DNA of 64,000 bases, from NCBI GenBank assembly GCA_963930655.1, contig OZ005607.1:18736374-18800373 (forward strand). Reading direction: 5' to 3'. Shown piece after piece: positions 32,593-44,826 of the stretch (position 1 is its first letter; every line of letters begins with the position of its first letter). Source of the stretch: Myrica gale. Its lineage: Eukaryota; Streptophyta; Magnoliopsida; Fagales; Myricaceae. Below the pieces are notes generated by a model. It searched no databases. It was given only the letters and a program-made list of their open reading frames with translations, and was not told where the DNA came from. Position numbers and translations under genes: made by a program.

Positions 32593-33118
32593 TATTTAGA
32601 AGGGGTAAAATCATAGTTAGCCCCCTAAGTATGAGCAAAAATCAAATCGGTGCCTCTAATTATCAATTCGTTGATTTGAGACCCACAACTTTTAAATATC
32701 ATCAATTCTAGCCCCCTTCTAAATTAGCCGTTAAATTTGACGAAAATTATACAAAATGACTAAAATGCCCCTCTAAGATAAAATTACTAAAAAATTCATT
32801 AAAAATAAGAAAATGAAAATTTTTTAAATTAATATTTTTAAATAAAACTATTGCAACTCTATTTCAATAACATATTTATTTTTAATTTATTTCTTAAATT
32901 TTTATTATTTTTATTTATTTTTTAAAATTTAGTCTTGGAGGGGCATTTTGGTCATTTTGCATGATTTTCCTTCGGATTTAACGGCTAATTTAGATGGGGC
33001 TAGAATTGATGATTTTCAAAAGTTATGGGTCTCAAATCGCCGAATTGATAATTAAGGATACTAATTTGATTTTTGCTCATACTTATGGAGTTAACTATGA
33101 CTTTACCCCTATTTAGAA
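32593..33118. mobile_element. 508-bp Mutator-type MITE
   Basis: Element 32602-33109 with inverted ends beginning GGGGTAAAATCATAGTTAG and ending CTATGACTTTACCCC, inside a perfect 9-bp target duplication TATTTAGAA at 32593-32601 and 33110-33118. Inner repeats include GGCATTTTGGTCATTTTG-like sequence. AT-rich centre, no ORF. It shares its ends with the 4CL-carrying element next to it and shows what an empty member looks like. Confidence 0.88.
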
Positions 33119-33804
33119 ACTTGTTACTGTTTGTGCCTTTTGTAATGCTGATGTTTGATAATGTGATTTTTTTTTCTTTAAAAAAATGTAAACATTGGTA
33201 CAACTAAATAACAAAATCTTAAAATTTTCACACAAACTCAGCCAGGGTCGAAGCCAGAATCTACCCCTAGGAGACTAAATATAATTTTTTTATTGAATTA
33301 AAAATCCTAATAGCCTACGTAATAAGTAAAATCTTCAATTTTCATTATAATCAAAATAAATATAGTCAAAGTGTAACAACATACTCTAAAACTTATAAAC
33401 TTTAGCTTAAGTTTAAAGGTAAAAAATTTATCAACTATGTTAATTGAACTCAACGCTCATTCAACGAGCAAAAATCATCAATTATTATATTAGTACTAAA
33501 ACTTATGCAACTTCTTTCCCAATGTAAACAAAATAATATACAAAAAGATAGTATTTGTATTTAAAAATAAAAATAAAAAATTAAGAGGTCACTCCTAAAG
33601 TAGCTATTCTCTCTCGGGGGTTCTTTCTTCCTCTCACTTTTCATAAGTCATTAGCCATACACATTGATGTTGCCAAAAATGTTTCAGCCCACCAGATGAA
33701 CAATGGACCTTGGGTCCACAACCGAGCTTTTTCCTTACTGTTGGACCTGCGTCATAAGACAAATCGAACGGAGCTTCCCCGTGGAGTGAGCCTCCAATAC
33801 TTAA
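33119..33804. other. Intergenic AT-rich sequence
   Basis: No gene recognised. AT-rich from 33119 to about 33590, followed by a more balanced stretch ending at the hAT-like element. The only ORF over 60 codons (33634-33852, minus) runs into the hAT element and has no family likeness. Confidence 0.4.
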
Positions 33805-34740
33805 GTCAAAATTAGGGTTGGGCAAAAATACCGCCGGTACCGACATCCGCATCCGGCCACCCTATCCCGCCACGAACCGGAGCCGGTAGGCAGTGCTTAC
33901 CAGGAGGAACCAGTAATTCTACCGAGATGTACGAAATTACGATTCCGCAATTTTTTGTTGAAATCTGGGTATCAAAATGACGCAGTTTTGACACCCAATG
34001 TTTCAAAAAAAGAAAAACCCTAAGTTATAAACTTATCATCATCGACTTCGAGTCTCACCCACCCCCTTGCACCTCTGAGTCTCTTTGCTCTCTCAAATTC
34101 TCAATCATCTCTATTCTCTCATCTTTGTGCTCTAAGCTCTCTCTCATTAGTCTGTCTCTCCCTCTCAAGGTCTCAGCTATGCTATTGTGCTATTTTATCT
34201 CTCTACGTCGTCGCTCTAAGTGCTTTGTCTCAGATGTGCTATTTTATCTCTCTGCGCCGTCGCCGCCGCTCACACTGCTCTGTCTCAGTTTGAGATCTCA
34301 CCTCTCTCTAGTCTCATATTTGTGCTATTGTTTATTTTATTTTTCTTTATTTTTGAATCTATGAATTGTGTTAGAGACTTGCAATTAGAGTTTGTTATGT
34401 GATTATCATTAAAACTTGTGATTTGTTTTGGAATAATATTTGGAATTATTAATCTGATTGGAATTTCGAATTTGGATGAGTGGATTTGTTGTGGTTTTCG
34501 AATTTGCATGATTGGATATGTTTTGGTTGTATACCGGAGATTGGATGATTGGATTTGTTTTGGTTTCGAATTTGGATGATTGGATCTATTTTGATTTCAA
34601 ATTCCAAGCTGATATCTCTTTATTAGATCTCCGGTAAGTCCCGGACCGGCACCCAATATGGGCTTCCGCCTCTTACCGATACCGAAAGTGGAATCTCAAA
34701 TTCCACATCCGGTTCTACCGTTACCCACCCAAGTCAGAAT
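33805..34740. mobile_element. hAT-like non-autonomous element
   Basis: Element about 33813-34732 with short inverted ends (TAGGGTTGGGCAAAAATACC left; the right end reads TTGGGTGGGTAACGGTAGAA on the other strand) and an 8-bp target duplication GTCAAAAT / GTCAGAAT (one mismatch) at 33805-33812 and 34733-34740. Both ends are rich in CCGGTACCG-type GC motifs like the hAT element at 1325-2025, and the interior contains pyrimidine-rich CTCTCT sequence. No transposase is visible. Confidence 0.7.
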
Positions 34741-36770
34741 ATGTGAACACGGATAAGTTGCTCTATCTCTTTTTTTAATCTTTCAAAATCCTGTAATTCG
34801 GAGAATCATATCTTATTGTTGAAACGACTAAATTTATATATTGAAAGCACAACGAAAATTACAACCTAGAAAAATAATAAGAAAGACCCAAAGGGCCAAT
34901 GACGAGTTTAGAGAATATTTTTAGGCATGTTCATGTTCTAGTGAAGGCCAATTTCTTAAACTTACGAAAAAAATAATAAGGCCAATTTCTTACAGGACAA
35001 GGAGAGAAGGATCTAACTGCTAATATTATTGTTTGTCTTCCATAGGTATATTTATAGAGAATAATCCAATTATTTTCTTATGTTCTAATCCTATTATGAG
35101 CCATGTGCAAAGTTGACTTATAATAGCCACATGTATTATTTTCTTATGTTCTAAACTTCTAATCCTATTATGAGCCATGTGCAAAGTTGGCTTATAATAA
35201 CCACATAGGCGGTCAACTGTGTTATAAAAAAAACTTAATTACCGATATAGTCCTTGTGCTACAATCTAAAAAGCTTATAACAAATGAGTTCTTAGATACA
35301 ACTTTAAACAGACTGTCCGTCAGTGGTTAATTTTTTTAGATATATTGATCTTCTTGTCTACCAAATGTTAACCTACAAAAAGGAACAAAGTTCAAAATAA
35401 GTTATCCTACCCGACAATAGATATCTCGACACTATGTCAGTCTTCTGTCAGTCGGTTAACTTTTAGTGAAAGGGTGGATTCATGTCTAAAAAAATAAACT
35501 ACATGGATCAGCTCCTTCAAAGTAGTAACCCAGAACTACTTTGTTAAAAATCAATACCACAAATACTATAGCTGTAATTAAGCCAAAATAATGAAAAAAA
35601 TGGGTATGTTGGACAATGCCTTAAAAAGAACGCAACGTACAGCAAGAAGACCACCAATGAAGTTATATAACTATGCTTCAACGTGCAAGATGCATGCCTC
35701 ACCAATGTTGAAACAACCTATTAGTCGACCAGGTATAGATGCCTGCAACAAAAAATTATTGTAGACCATAGTGAGAGGATTATGTTTGATTCTGTGCCTA
35801 AAAATAAATAACTAATGTAGCTTGACATGAACTACGATAATTTATGCTCAGATACACCATTTATGTAGAAAAGATAGGTAACTTCCAGTAAATGCATTCA
35901 GCAACTTGGTAAATGGACTGAAACCAACAATAGGATCTACACGATGAGGAACGGACCTAACTGCTCGTACATGTTACATAAAAGCTATTCATGGCGAAGA
36001 AATCGCTTCTAAACAGCTCCAAACCATCAGCATGCATGACTTATGCTACCCCTATGGAACCTATCTAGTCTGTTTGTAGCAAAATAAAAGTTTCTGTTTC
36101 TATGATTTTTAGGTTGTCGGGAGAGAAGGAGAAGGGTTGTAAACATCAAGGCAGAGTTTTGTGTACTCCACAATGGTGCTTTGAGTAGAAAAGATAACCA
36201 TATGGACATAGGCTAAAAAACAAGACTGTTTATACCAGAGCAGGAAACCTGGGCGTTTTGTCCACGGGAACCATGAGCAAACCAGTTGTGCTCATTTGAC
36301 TGATCCATCAATTCCTGGCTTCACCATGTATACCCAATTACAAGAGATTGGAGTAGAAGTGAATGTTACACCTCAACTTTCGATACCATCCTATTTCGAT
36401 CCACCAGCACATACAATGATAACACCAGCATGAATTTAACACAAACATTCCATAAGACTGAAAACATATCCTATCAGGTAAAAGCATCAGAAGCGACACT
36501 GCTGAACCAAAGAGTATGCATTATAATATTGCACTGAAATTAAATCACGAATACTCCTCAGTGAAATGTCTAAAAAATGTGCCGTGTTTACGCGTATAAC
36601 TCAAAGAACTAATGATGTGCATTGAGGCTTTTCAAATAACATGACACTATAGACCATAGTATAAATAGTTACCAGATTACAGGGTGGAAGGAACCCAAAA
36701 GGGGAACCTAAGCATCAAGTATTTTGATTAATCTCTCTCATGTCTTTTGTTCAAACAGAAACTTGGGTTC
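34741..36770. other. Intergenic region and likely 3' flank of the zinc-knuckle gene
   Basis: No coding sequence recognised. A tandem duplication of about 67 bp lies at 35068-35134 and 35135-35212 (unit containing TTTTCTTATGTTCTAA and ATGAGCCATGTGCAAAGTTG). The part near 36600-36770 is likely the 3' UTR of the zinc-knuckle gene, whose stop codon is at 36771. No polyadenylation site could be fixed. Confidence 0.4.
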
Positions 36771-39700
36771 CTACCACCAACTATGATTTCTCTGCATCCC
36801 ATCAGGGCCGGAGTTGCCACACCTTGATGCTGAAAATCTATGCTGAAAAGTATTGGATGATCCTTTTGACTTCGAAGATCCAGAAGGAAACTTGCTAGCT
36901 CTATCTGGTGATTGTGATCTTGAAACATGACCACCAGCAGTTAAATTAGATGTCTTATGACCCCTACTAGATGGTGTTGCAGGAGACATCCTGCTGTTAT
37001 TTCTGTATTTTCTATTGGAGATGTCACCAGGATGTTCCATTATCCAACCACCTCTGTGATTGGATTTTTGTGGCGTAGTAATGTCGCCAGGATCGTCCAT
37101 AATCCAGCCACCTCTGTGCTTTGATTTATGTGGTGTACTAGTGTTGCTGGGATCATCCCTTATCCATCCACCTTTATGCTTTGATTTTTGTGCTTCTTCG
37201 TTTCTACTTTTCTTCCTTTTACGAACCTTACCAAGATCAAGAGGAAGAGATTTGAATTCTGAGTAGTTCTCTTCTCTGTGAAATCTCTGCATTGGGGTTA
37301 AAAATTCCCGACTCCTCTTGTTGGCCTGCACAAGAAGGGGATGCAGACTATCACCTGATGATGAGAAGATCAAACTTAACATAGTTATGAACCTGAGCTT
37401 ATTGCTGAAACTTACCTTAGCATAACCCATGCATTCACGGGCAAAATGTCCTTCTTCACCACACTTAAAACATGAACTAGGCGACCCTATACTACTGGCT
37501 TCCCCACGTACCTTTGAGCATGCCTATGAAGATGAAGTCACATTAGAGGTCAAACAAAACAGTTCCCTCACAGAAATATCAGAAGCAAAATACAAAATTC
37601 CTGCAGGCATTCAGAAATTAAGGCTTTTGGCGTCTTTCTTAAGTAATCAGTTAATATTTCACAATAAAACTTACCAATGGGTCAGAGAGATGTTATCAGG
37701 GGCAAAACAGAAAACTTCAGAGATTTTAATTTTTTTTGGAAAAATACAAAGTAATGATAATAACTTATAGACACCAAAATTCCTCTTCATTCAGAAACTT
37801 CATTCATTTGAAAGAAACTTGCTGCTCAAGCCTTGCATCGAGGATCAGCCTAGATTAACTGGAACAGCATACAACCTTGTCAAATAAAGAGTATAATGGC
37901 GCTAAAATGATAGTTTCCAAAACATATGGTAGGATTACTACCACTAAAGCTCCCAACCCAACCATTGCAATGAAAGATTGGACTCCAATCAATCTGAACT
38001 TCTCATTAGGAAAGACTGAGATTTTGTTCACCATAGGCCAATTCCAATAAGGAAACGTAAAAGGAAACAGTAAAAACAGGATAGATAAAGAGTATTTTGG
38101 CTCCTGAAACAATCTCTTATTATAATATGCAGTGGAATCCTCAAATGAAAATAACATAGGCAGGACAGATAACTCAGCATCTCATTTTCATAACATTGAA
38201 AACATCAAAGTCTTAATCGTTGCTTCAATGAGTTGATACATGTTGTACCATTCACCTATCAACTTCCCAACCATACTACAGCAGACATGACAGCAGGCAC
38301 GCATGCACAAGCCACATTGCATTACCAAAAAGCTACAGGTCATTGAACATAGAGAATTTAACTTACCAAACCTGTATGGCCCAATTGACCACATCTATAA
38401 CAAGAAACTGCTCTTGGGCTAGTATCAGCAGAGTTAACACAACATAAATGGCCAAATCTCTTGCAGGCGTAACACTGTATTTCCTGATTAAGTGAGAGAA
38501 CAAAAGGTAACTTTATGGCGCAAGAATTATAGAGAAAAGTGAAAGCAAAAAGAGTAAAAAAGAAAAGAAATCAACTTCTGCAGGAATAAACAAACCTTGA
38601 GATCATCAGGTGAATAATCACTGCTGCACATAAACATATCGTGTCCAGACTCTCCACATTTTAAACAAATTTTTGAGCTTGAAGAACCACCCTTGTGCTT
38701 CTCTGGACAGTCTTTTGCTCGGTGGCCACCTCTTTTACAGATAAAGCAATCTTGTCCCTGCCCACAAAAATTAGCAGTGAGGAAAAACCCATAGGAATGA
38801 TCAGAATCTAAAGTCCTACACACACGTGCACATGCACCCACAAATACAAATAGAAAAACTTGAAGTACGCGTGTTGCACACACAAACAGACGCATAGTAC
38901 ATTTTCATCTGTTTTTTTTTTGTGCATGTGTGGTGGTTGGGGTGGGGGTTGTTCAACCTATATTTATTTGCTGAAAATTTGACCCCCAAGGTAAAGGAAG
39001 TTGGAGTATCAACAGAGAAGCGAGGTGGCGGGGAGGAGCAACAACATTGTTCTACTCTTGCATACAGACTCATCGGTAAAATTGGATAATCAAGCAAATG
39101 ACGAAGAAATTAATATTATAGTGCAGGAATGAGTCTTCCAACGGAAAGCCCAAACAGTGTTTGTAGATACCCCCTCCCTCCCGACCACAAAAACATCAAG
39201 AACAAAAGATAGAAGAAAGAACTCAATTCAACACAGATAAGTTAGAAAACATCTCAAGACCGCTGCTAATATTAATCACATCAGAGCCAGTACAGCTTCA
39301 ACTCAATTCTTTGTGCACCTTTGAGCACTGCTTTGCATTGTGCTCCAAGCTCCCGCAAACAAAGCATGGCTTCTTCCGCTTAACTGCTGTACAGTTCACT
39401 GCTGAATGTCCTTCTTCCCCACAATTAAAGCATGTTCCCCAACTGTTATCTGGAGGATCAAAATACCTTGGGCCCCTCTGAGAGAATGGAAATAATAGAG
39501 ATACCAAACTAAGCCTTCATATCGAATCGTACTTTCAAAATTGGCATTTGAGAGCAAGTATTTGGACTCACAAGAAGCTTCCGAAACACAATGTTGTCAT
39601 TTATTTCCACAGCACTAGGTTCCACAGACTCAACAATATCCGAGTCCTTGAGCATCTCTTCCTTCTCTTCATCTTTTGCAACAATGACCTAGAGTAATAT

Positions 39701-40716
39701 AAGCAAGAAAAATAGCTACATAAGCCACAGCAAACTAAAACTTTCACAATTCATTTTCTGAAAAAGAAAAGAAACTGCATTATAGATGCGAAAACTCCAT
39801 CTTACTCTACTAAGATCTAAAACCATTATTGCACCGACAATAACATTTCACAGAGACAAGAAAAGAAGGAAATGACAGGGTTAAAGCTCAGCTCCCAGAA
39901 AACTGTAGCCATAAACCAAGAAAATAATCCACTCCAAATAGCCGACATGGGACGCTTCACATTGTGAGTTTCTACACAGAAGATTCCAAGAACCCAACTA
40001 AAAATCAAATTTTTTGAGAAACATGCGTGACCGCAATAAATTGAGCTTATTCTTCACCTACATTGCTTAAAATCCGAAAAGCATATGAAAGGAATTTTTG
40101 GAAATTAACATACTTAATTTTTCCCATAAGGAAAAATGTTCAGAATGTTGAATGTTCCCTCTAAAAGCTTCCTACAAAAAGAAACAAAGCCGAGAGAACC
40201 CAAAAGAAAAAAAAAATCGCTTTATCTCTAAAAGCTTTGTACGAAGTAATATTCGACTAAACGAATTTAGTCTAGGTCTCTATGATATAAAATACTCACG
40301 GTCTTGTCTCCAACTTGCATCTTCCTATTCTTCTTCCTCCTCTCCCTCTTCACAGCCTTCTTATCCCCCAGATTCCCGGAAGCCGAACCGACACTTACGT
40401 CACTGCCACTGAACCCACCGGGAACTTCAACCACCTCTTCTTCCAACGACGACAAGGAAGAGAGCGCGACGACACCAGAAGATCCAACACCACCACTATT
40501 CCCCTGAGCTTCAACCAAACCGGCGTCGTCCGGAACCAGCTTCGTCGCGCGCATCAACAAGGATTTCTCGACGATCTTCAGGCTCAGATCCTCGTTCCCG
40601 TCCTCATCGTCGCTGCTGATCAATACAACCACCGACTTCGAAGTCTCTCCAGCATCGTCTGCTTTGTCTTCTTCGTCAAGATCAAGCTTGGCTTTCCGCT
40701 TTTCCCTCCTCCCCAT
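36771..40716 (-). CDS. CCHC zinc-knuckle protein (AT3G43590-like), complete
   Basis: Seven exons read leftwards: 40716-40300, 39688-39572, 39477-39319, 38757-38596, 38483-38367, 37523-37416, 37325-36771; all phase 0 with GT-AG introns; about 544 residues. The N-terminus is acidic and basic ([20 protein letters not shown]). Then come seven zinc knuckles, e.g. [56 protein letters not shown], a degenerate [26 protein letters not shown] across an exon join, and [14 protein letters not shown]. The C-terminus has three KSKH(K/R)GGWI-type repeats. Knuckle arrays of this type resemble AIR1/ZCCHC7 RNA-surveillance cofactors; a nuclear RNA-binding role is inferred. The 3' end of exon 3 uses donor GTGCAC. 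Confidence 0.93.
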
Positions 40717-41471
40717 GATACTGACCCAAATAACACCAAACCCTAACCTAACCTTAAGCCGAAATTATAGAAAGGAAGAGTACACTGAAACCAGGAGAGA
40801 GGGAGAGCGCTAGGGTTTCGGCCTCTGAATCGTGAAGATTCCATCCAGAAAGTAAAATGACGCAGATCGCGCAAAAAAAGAAATGGCCATGTTTGTTTAA
40901 TGATTTTTTTCACACAAAAAATATTTTTAATCTTTCATATTTTTTTTCTCTAATTATTTAGATCAATTTCTGTGCAAAAGAAGGCAACAAAATAATATTA
41001 ACCAAATATAGCCAATAGTTTCTTCTTTGCTATAATCTAAGTGGATTCAAATATCAGTATTCACTTATCCAAAAAAAAAAATAACAGTATGGTCAAAAGT
41101 TTCCTTAATCACTTAAAAGGTAGGTTTGTTTTTTTAAATTTTAACTTTCTAAAATTTTAACACAATAAAATAATTATAATATAATTTCTATCTTCTCATT
41201 AAATTATTATTTTTTATTATAATAAATATAAAAAATTCATTCAAATTATATCTATCTTCACTTTTTTCACCAATTTTAATATTCTAAAATTTTAACCTCT
41301 CTAAAATTCTAACACTCAAACACATCTTTAGATACTTTAGAGGAGTAAGAACCAAAAGTAATCCACCTAAAAATGTATTTACAAGTAGATGCACTTTTTT
41401 GTTTTGTTTTTTTTCCAAATGTTATTAGATTAATATTATAGAGGGGTCCCATTAATTCAAATTGAGGAGAT
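40717..41471. other. 5' flank of the zinc-knuckle gene with a MITE relic
   Basis: Upstream of the ATG on the minus strand is a probable leader with a CTAGGGTTTCGGC motif (40811-40823) shared by many plant housekeeping leaders. At about 41120-41330 is an eroded Tourist-like MITE (ACTTTTTTCACC and ACACTCAAACACATC ends) without a clear target duplication. No gene. Confidence 0.45.
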
Positions 41472-42009
41472 CAAGGGCTTGTTTGGCAACCGATTTAGAT
41501 TCTGGTTTTGCTATTAAAACCGTGGTTTAAGCCCAGGTTCTTCGACATGCGTTTGGCAGATTTAACTGCTACAGTCGTAGAGCCCACGTGTTTCATTCTG
41601 ATTCGTTCTGACTCCTACTATGAGCTCTAACGTCTATTGACAATGCACGTCCCATCGAATACTTCCCGTTGTTTTGCTTTTCGTGTTTTGCTGACAACGC
41701 TGACTACGCGCGGGCTTGTTTTGCATACAAAAAAAATGAGCCAACGTGTTTTACTTTTCGTGCTGATTCGTTGGAAGGATGCTCTGCCGATGGTTCCTGA
41801 GTTCATCTGTTAGTTTGTATGCCATAACTTATGCAATGTTCATCTGAATCTGTGTTTCTGTTTCAATTACCAGTTCAAGATTTGCTGAACAAAAGTTCAC
41901 CTTTTTCGGATTATCTGTGGTTGATTTGCATTGATGCATTTTCTCATCTAGATTATGTCTTTGATAGAACTCACGTATGTATGACTTCATATTTTGGAGG
42001 ACTTAACCA

Positions 42010-42296
42010 GGCATCTGGAACGACCACAGACAACAGCTATGAGTCTGTGGTCATGAGTGGTCAGCACCAACAACAGCAAAACCCAACACCTCAGCACCCG
42101 CATAAAGATGCTAACAACCCAGCTGGGTGAGTAATGTGTCTCTTTGAATCGCTTTATTTGAATATTGTCTCCTCGTCTTGCTTGACCTTTATATTCATGA
42201 CTTAGTCTTCTTGCAATTGTTGAGGAGGCCCTCGCGGAGTTCCTTTCCAAGGCTACTGGAACTGCTGTCGACTGGGTCTAGATGATTGAGATGAAG
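42010..42296 (+). pseudogene. Captured HD-Zip III fragment (ATHB-15/CORONA-like)
   Basis: Exon part 1 reads ASGTTTDNSYESVVMSGQHQ and NPTPQHPHKDANNPAG, then a GT-AG-like intron, then LLAIVEEALAEFLSKATGTA with VDWV-stop-MIEMK and a GT donor at 42297. This is the linker and start of the START domain in class III HD-Zip transcription factors. CAG of the usual VDWVQM has become TAG (42279-42281). The piece ends exactly at the exon junction that splits the miR165/166 target site, so only the first half of that site (GAGATGAAG, one change from GGGATGAAG) remains. Confidence 0.87.
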
Positions 42297-42727
42297 GTAT
42301 GATAGGTCCCACATGTTTCATGCTTTAATCTTGTTCACAAGTGCTCGGTAAAGAGTTGATCCCAATTGCAATAAATCCCGCCGCAACTCATATTGACATT
42401 CCATTTAATGCCAAGATCGCTGGAGTGCATACCTATGTAGTATTCATCTTCTAGAAACACCATTGGAGCGGTAGTCTCCAGTTATCCCTTTCATTCTTAC
42501 AGTTCATGACATTACTTCCTCACTGATGAGTTAACTACCTCTGTTATTTGGAACAGAATGCAAAGGCATGTCCCATTAAGGACCCTCCAACAACCAGGAA
42601 TCTCACTTCAACAGTCAACAACACAGACAAAAATCGACCACAACAAACAAAAAAAAGCAAAAATGTCCAAACCCAAGCCCCTCCCTCTGTATGGTACTCC
42701 TTTTCCTCCACACCCAACTTATAATCT

Positions 42728-42945
42728 GCAATGGGGTCTCTGTTCTGGGCTTGGATTCGCTCGGAAATAGTGAAATTGGTGTAATGGTGGAAAGGGCTTG
42801 CACCCGAAAGATTGGGGAATGCCTAACAGAGATAGAAATGGATTCAGAGACCAGTAGGATGCAGAAGAAGTATATAAGCTATGAGACGCTGAGGAGGAGG
42901 GACACGACACCTTGTGAAAAACCAGGGGCTTCGTACTTAGGATTT
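42728..42945 (+). pseudogene. Captured RALF peptide precursor fragment
   Basis: The frame 42691-43041 contains CTRKIGECLTEIEMDSETSR then MQKKYISYETLRRRDTTPCE and KPGASYL. The IGECL/EMDSE pro-region, the YISY motif and the first mature-peptide cysteine mark it as a RALF (rapid alkalinization factor) precursor. RALFs are secreted peptides read by FERONIA-type receptors. An extra Arg codon and loss of the sequence after GASY (usually YNC...) truncate it before the second to fourth cysteines. The preceding residues look like a decayed signal-peptide end. Confidence 0.85.
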
Positions 42946-43410
42946 GCAAGTGCGAGTGTCATTTACCTTTTTGACCATGAAGCGATGACCTTTTCTTGGC
43001 CGTGGACGACAAAGCTGGGTTGTATTTCCCAGATGAATTAATGAACCTGTCAGGATTGTGTACCCTCTTGCAGGGTGAGCAGCGAAAAAACCATTCGTTG
43101 AGCCCGGGTCTAACTTATATAAACCAAAACCAGAACTTTGACTCTGAACCAGAATCACAATCGGTTGCCAAACAAGCCCCAAAGAACTTGGTATGTGGCC
43201 ACAAAAATTTTTAGCCACGGCCCATTACGCTAACACATGCACGTACGAGTTTTAATCTCGTCTTATCTTTTTTGCCATCCAAAAATTAGCAATTGTTAAC
43301 TTCGTCCCGAGTTCGATTGACTTTGAGTTGGGCCAGTCCATTTGGTGATTAAGCTTTGGGCATGTTCCTTTTGTCAAAATCTTAAGCTTTGGACTGAGAA
43401 TACTCAATTT

Positions 43411-43743
43411 TTATCGGGAAGCATTTTGCTTCATCCGTAAGTTGGATAGATCTTGATCTGAGTAATTTATTGTATAGTCTGATGTATCAAAGATTTCTGA
43501 AAGCAAGTTTATATCCGAACCTGTTGTCGTACTGTTAAAGAGAGAGTTTACTGTCAGATGTTCATTAATAGATAGATCATTATTTTTTGGGTTGGAATAT
43601 ATCTCGGTAGATTTTTGTGGGAACTCCATTATTGATTTGCATGCACATACCAAATAGTAGAATAGGTTAAGAGTTGAGAATACATTTCCAAATCCATGAT
43701 GTATTTGATTTTGGAGAGGTTTTCCAGAATGAATTTTTGTCAC
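43411..43743 (-). other. Unrecognised 110-codon ORF
   Basis: Open frame starting MTKIHSGKPLQNQIHHGFGN and ending DLSNLRMKQNASR. It is Asn/Ser-rich with no domain, signal peptide or family likeness I recognise, and no introns or neighbours that support it. The region 43183-44069 contains nothing else. It is probably a chance ORF or decayed element. Confidence 0.12.
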
Positions 43744-44069
43744 TGTATTTACCTTGTAGCACAGGAGCCTAGAGAGAATGTAGTTGAGATATCAATCTCC
43801 AACCAAGCTTTGTGATGGGAGCTTTATTTTCCAATTTTATATTTTCTTGAGACCCATCCCACCATTAGCATTAGAAGAGCACATTGATGACTAGCTTTTC
43901 AATGTGAGATTGTTCTTTTTTTTTTTTTCTTTTGAGAAGTCCCACAAAAAATCTTTCATTTTTTTAGATCTCTATGCAACCCTTTTGGCATCTGAAATAC
44001 ACTAGTAGAATTGGATGTGATAGCTGTAGCTAGGGCTGTTCAAGCCCAGTAGTGATGGTGGGATGGGTC

Positions 44070-44291
44070 TAAGGGTGCGTTTGCACCAAAAATTTCACAA
44101 AATATTTCACCAACTCACAATAAAATACTACAATATAATCTCTCTCTCTCCCATAAAAAATATAAAAAATTACAAAAAATATAAAAAATTACAAAAAATA
44201 TAAAAAATTATCTCTCTCTTCACTTTTTCACTAAACCCAATACCAACATTAAACTCAATACCAAAAATCTTTCAACACAAACATAACCTAA
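44070..44291. mobile_element. Tourist-like MITE
   Basis: Element 44073-44288, 216 bp, starting GGGTGCGTTTGCACC and ending ACACAAACATAACC, with TAA at 44070-44072 and 44289-44291. The interior has a 17-bp unit (AAAAAATATAAAAAATTAC) repeated three times, and the CTTCACTTTTTCACTAAACC core shared with the MITE at 26015-26210. Confidence 0.88.
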
Positions 44292-44544
44292 ATATTAGCC
44301 ACAATCACCACCACCCCTAACCATTAAAACCGGCCAGATGCGGTATTTATATTGGGTCATTTTTTGAGCCATATATGCACTTTAACCCAACTGTTTTTTT
44401 TCCTTTTTTTGGGTCCATTGAGACCATATCGAGGCCCATTTTAGGTCATGTTGGTGAAAATTTAGTTGTAATTTTATTGAGCACATTTCGAAAATGAAAT
44501 ATTCATGAAAAGTTTAGGAGAAATCTAAACTAATAAAATCCAAA

Positions 44545-44826
44545 ATCAATAACATTAGAAAGTCGGGTTTCTAAACTCATTGATTTTGCTCTTCCCATCT
44601 AGCTTGGGAGGTGGGGTTGGGATCTTATTGGAAGCAGCCTTCAACGGATCAAGAGGAACCATTAACTCCTCCGCATGGTCTTCAAGATCAACATCTCCCT
44701 GAATTCGAGCCTAATTCCTCAACGCATCCCAGACCTCAGTTGTGGGCTCAAACGATAGTCTCCCTGTAAACTTCTCTGCTTCATTAAGATGCCCACACTT
44801 CCCAAGTACATGTGGAAGTGAGATCA
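44545..44826 (-). pseudogene. PPR protein C-terminal fragment (At2g15690-like)
   Basis: Minus-strand reading LGKCGHLNEAEKFTGRLSFE then PTTEVWDALRN, a stop, ARIQGDVDLEDHAEELMVPL and DPLKAASNKIPTPPPK, ending EFRNPTF. This matches the E-type C-terminal region of a plant PPR protein of the At2g15690 kind, involved in organelle RNA editing. The upstream PPR repeats are missing. It directly abuts a reverse-transcriptase relic in the same frame and orientation. Confidence 0.8.

Larger units (their letters stand above)
41472..43182. mobile_element. Inverted-repeat element carrying HD-Zip III and RALF fragments
   Basis: Element 41475-43179 bounded by inverted ends GGGCTTGTTTGGCAACC followed by GATT..GATTCTGGTT on both sides, with a 3-bp CAA repeat at 41472-41474 and 43180-43182. 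The ends and 3-bp duplication are most like PIF/Harbinger, although the usual duplication is TWA; hAT or another class is possible. The interior has no transposase. It holds an exon-intron-exon piece of an HD-Zip III gene, a RALF precursor piece, and sequence between them (42330-42640) that I cannot assign. Confidence 0.75.
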
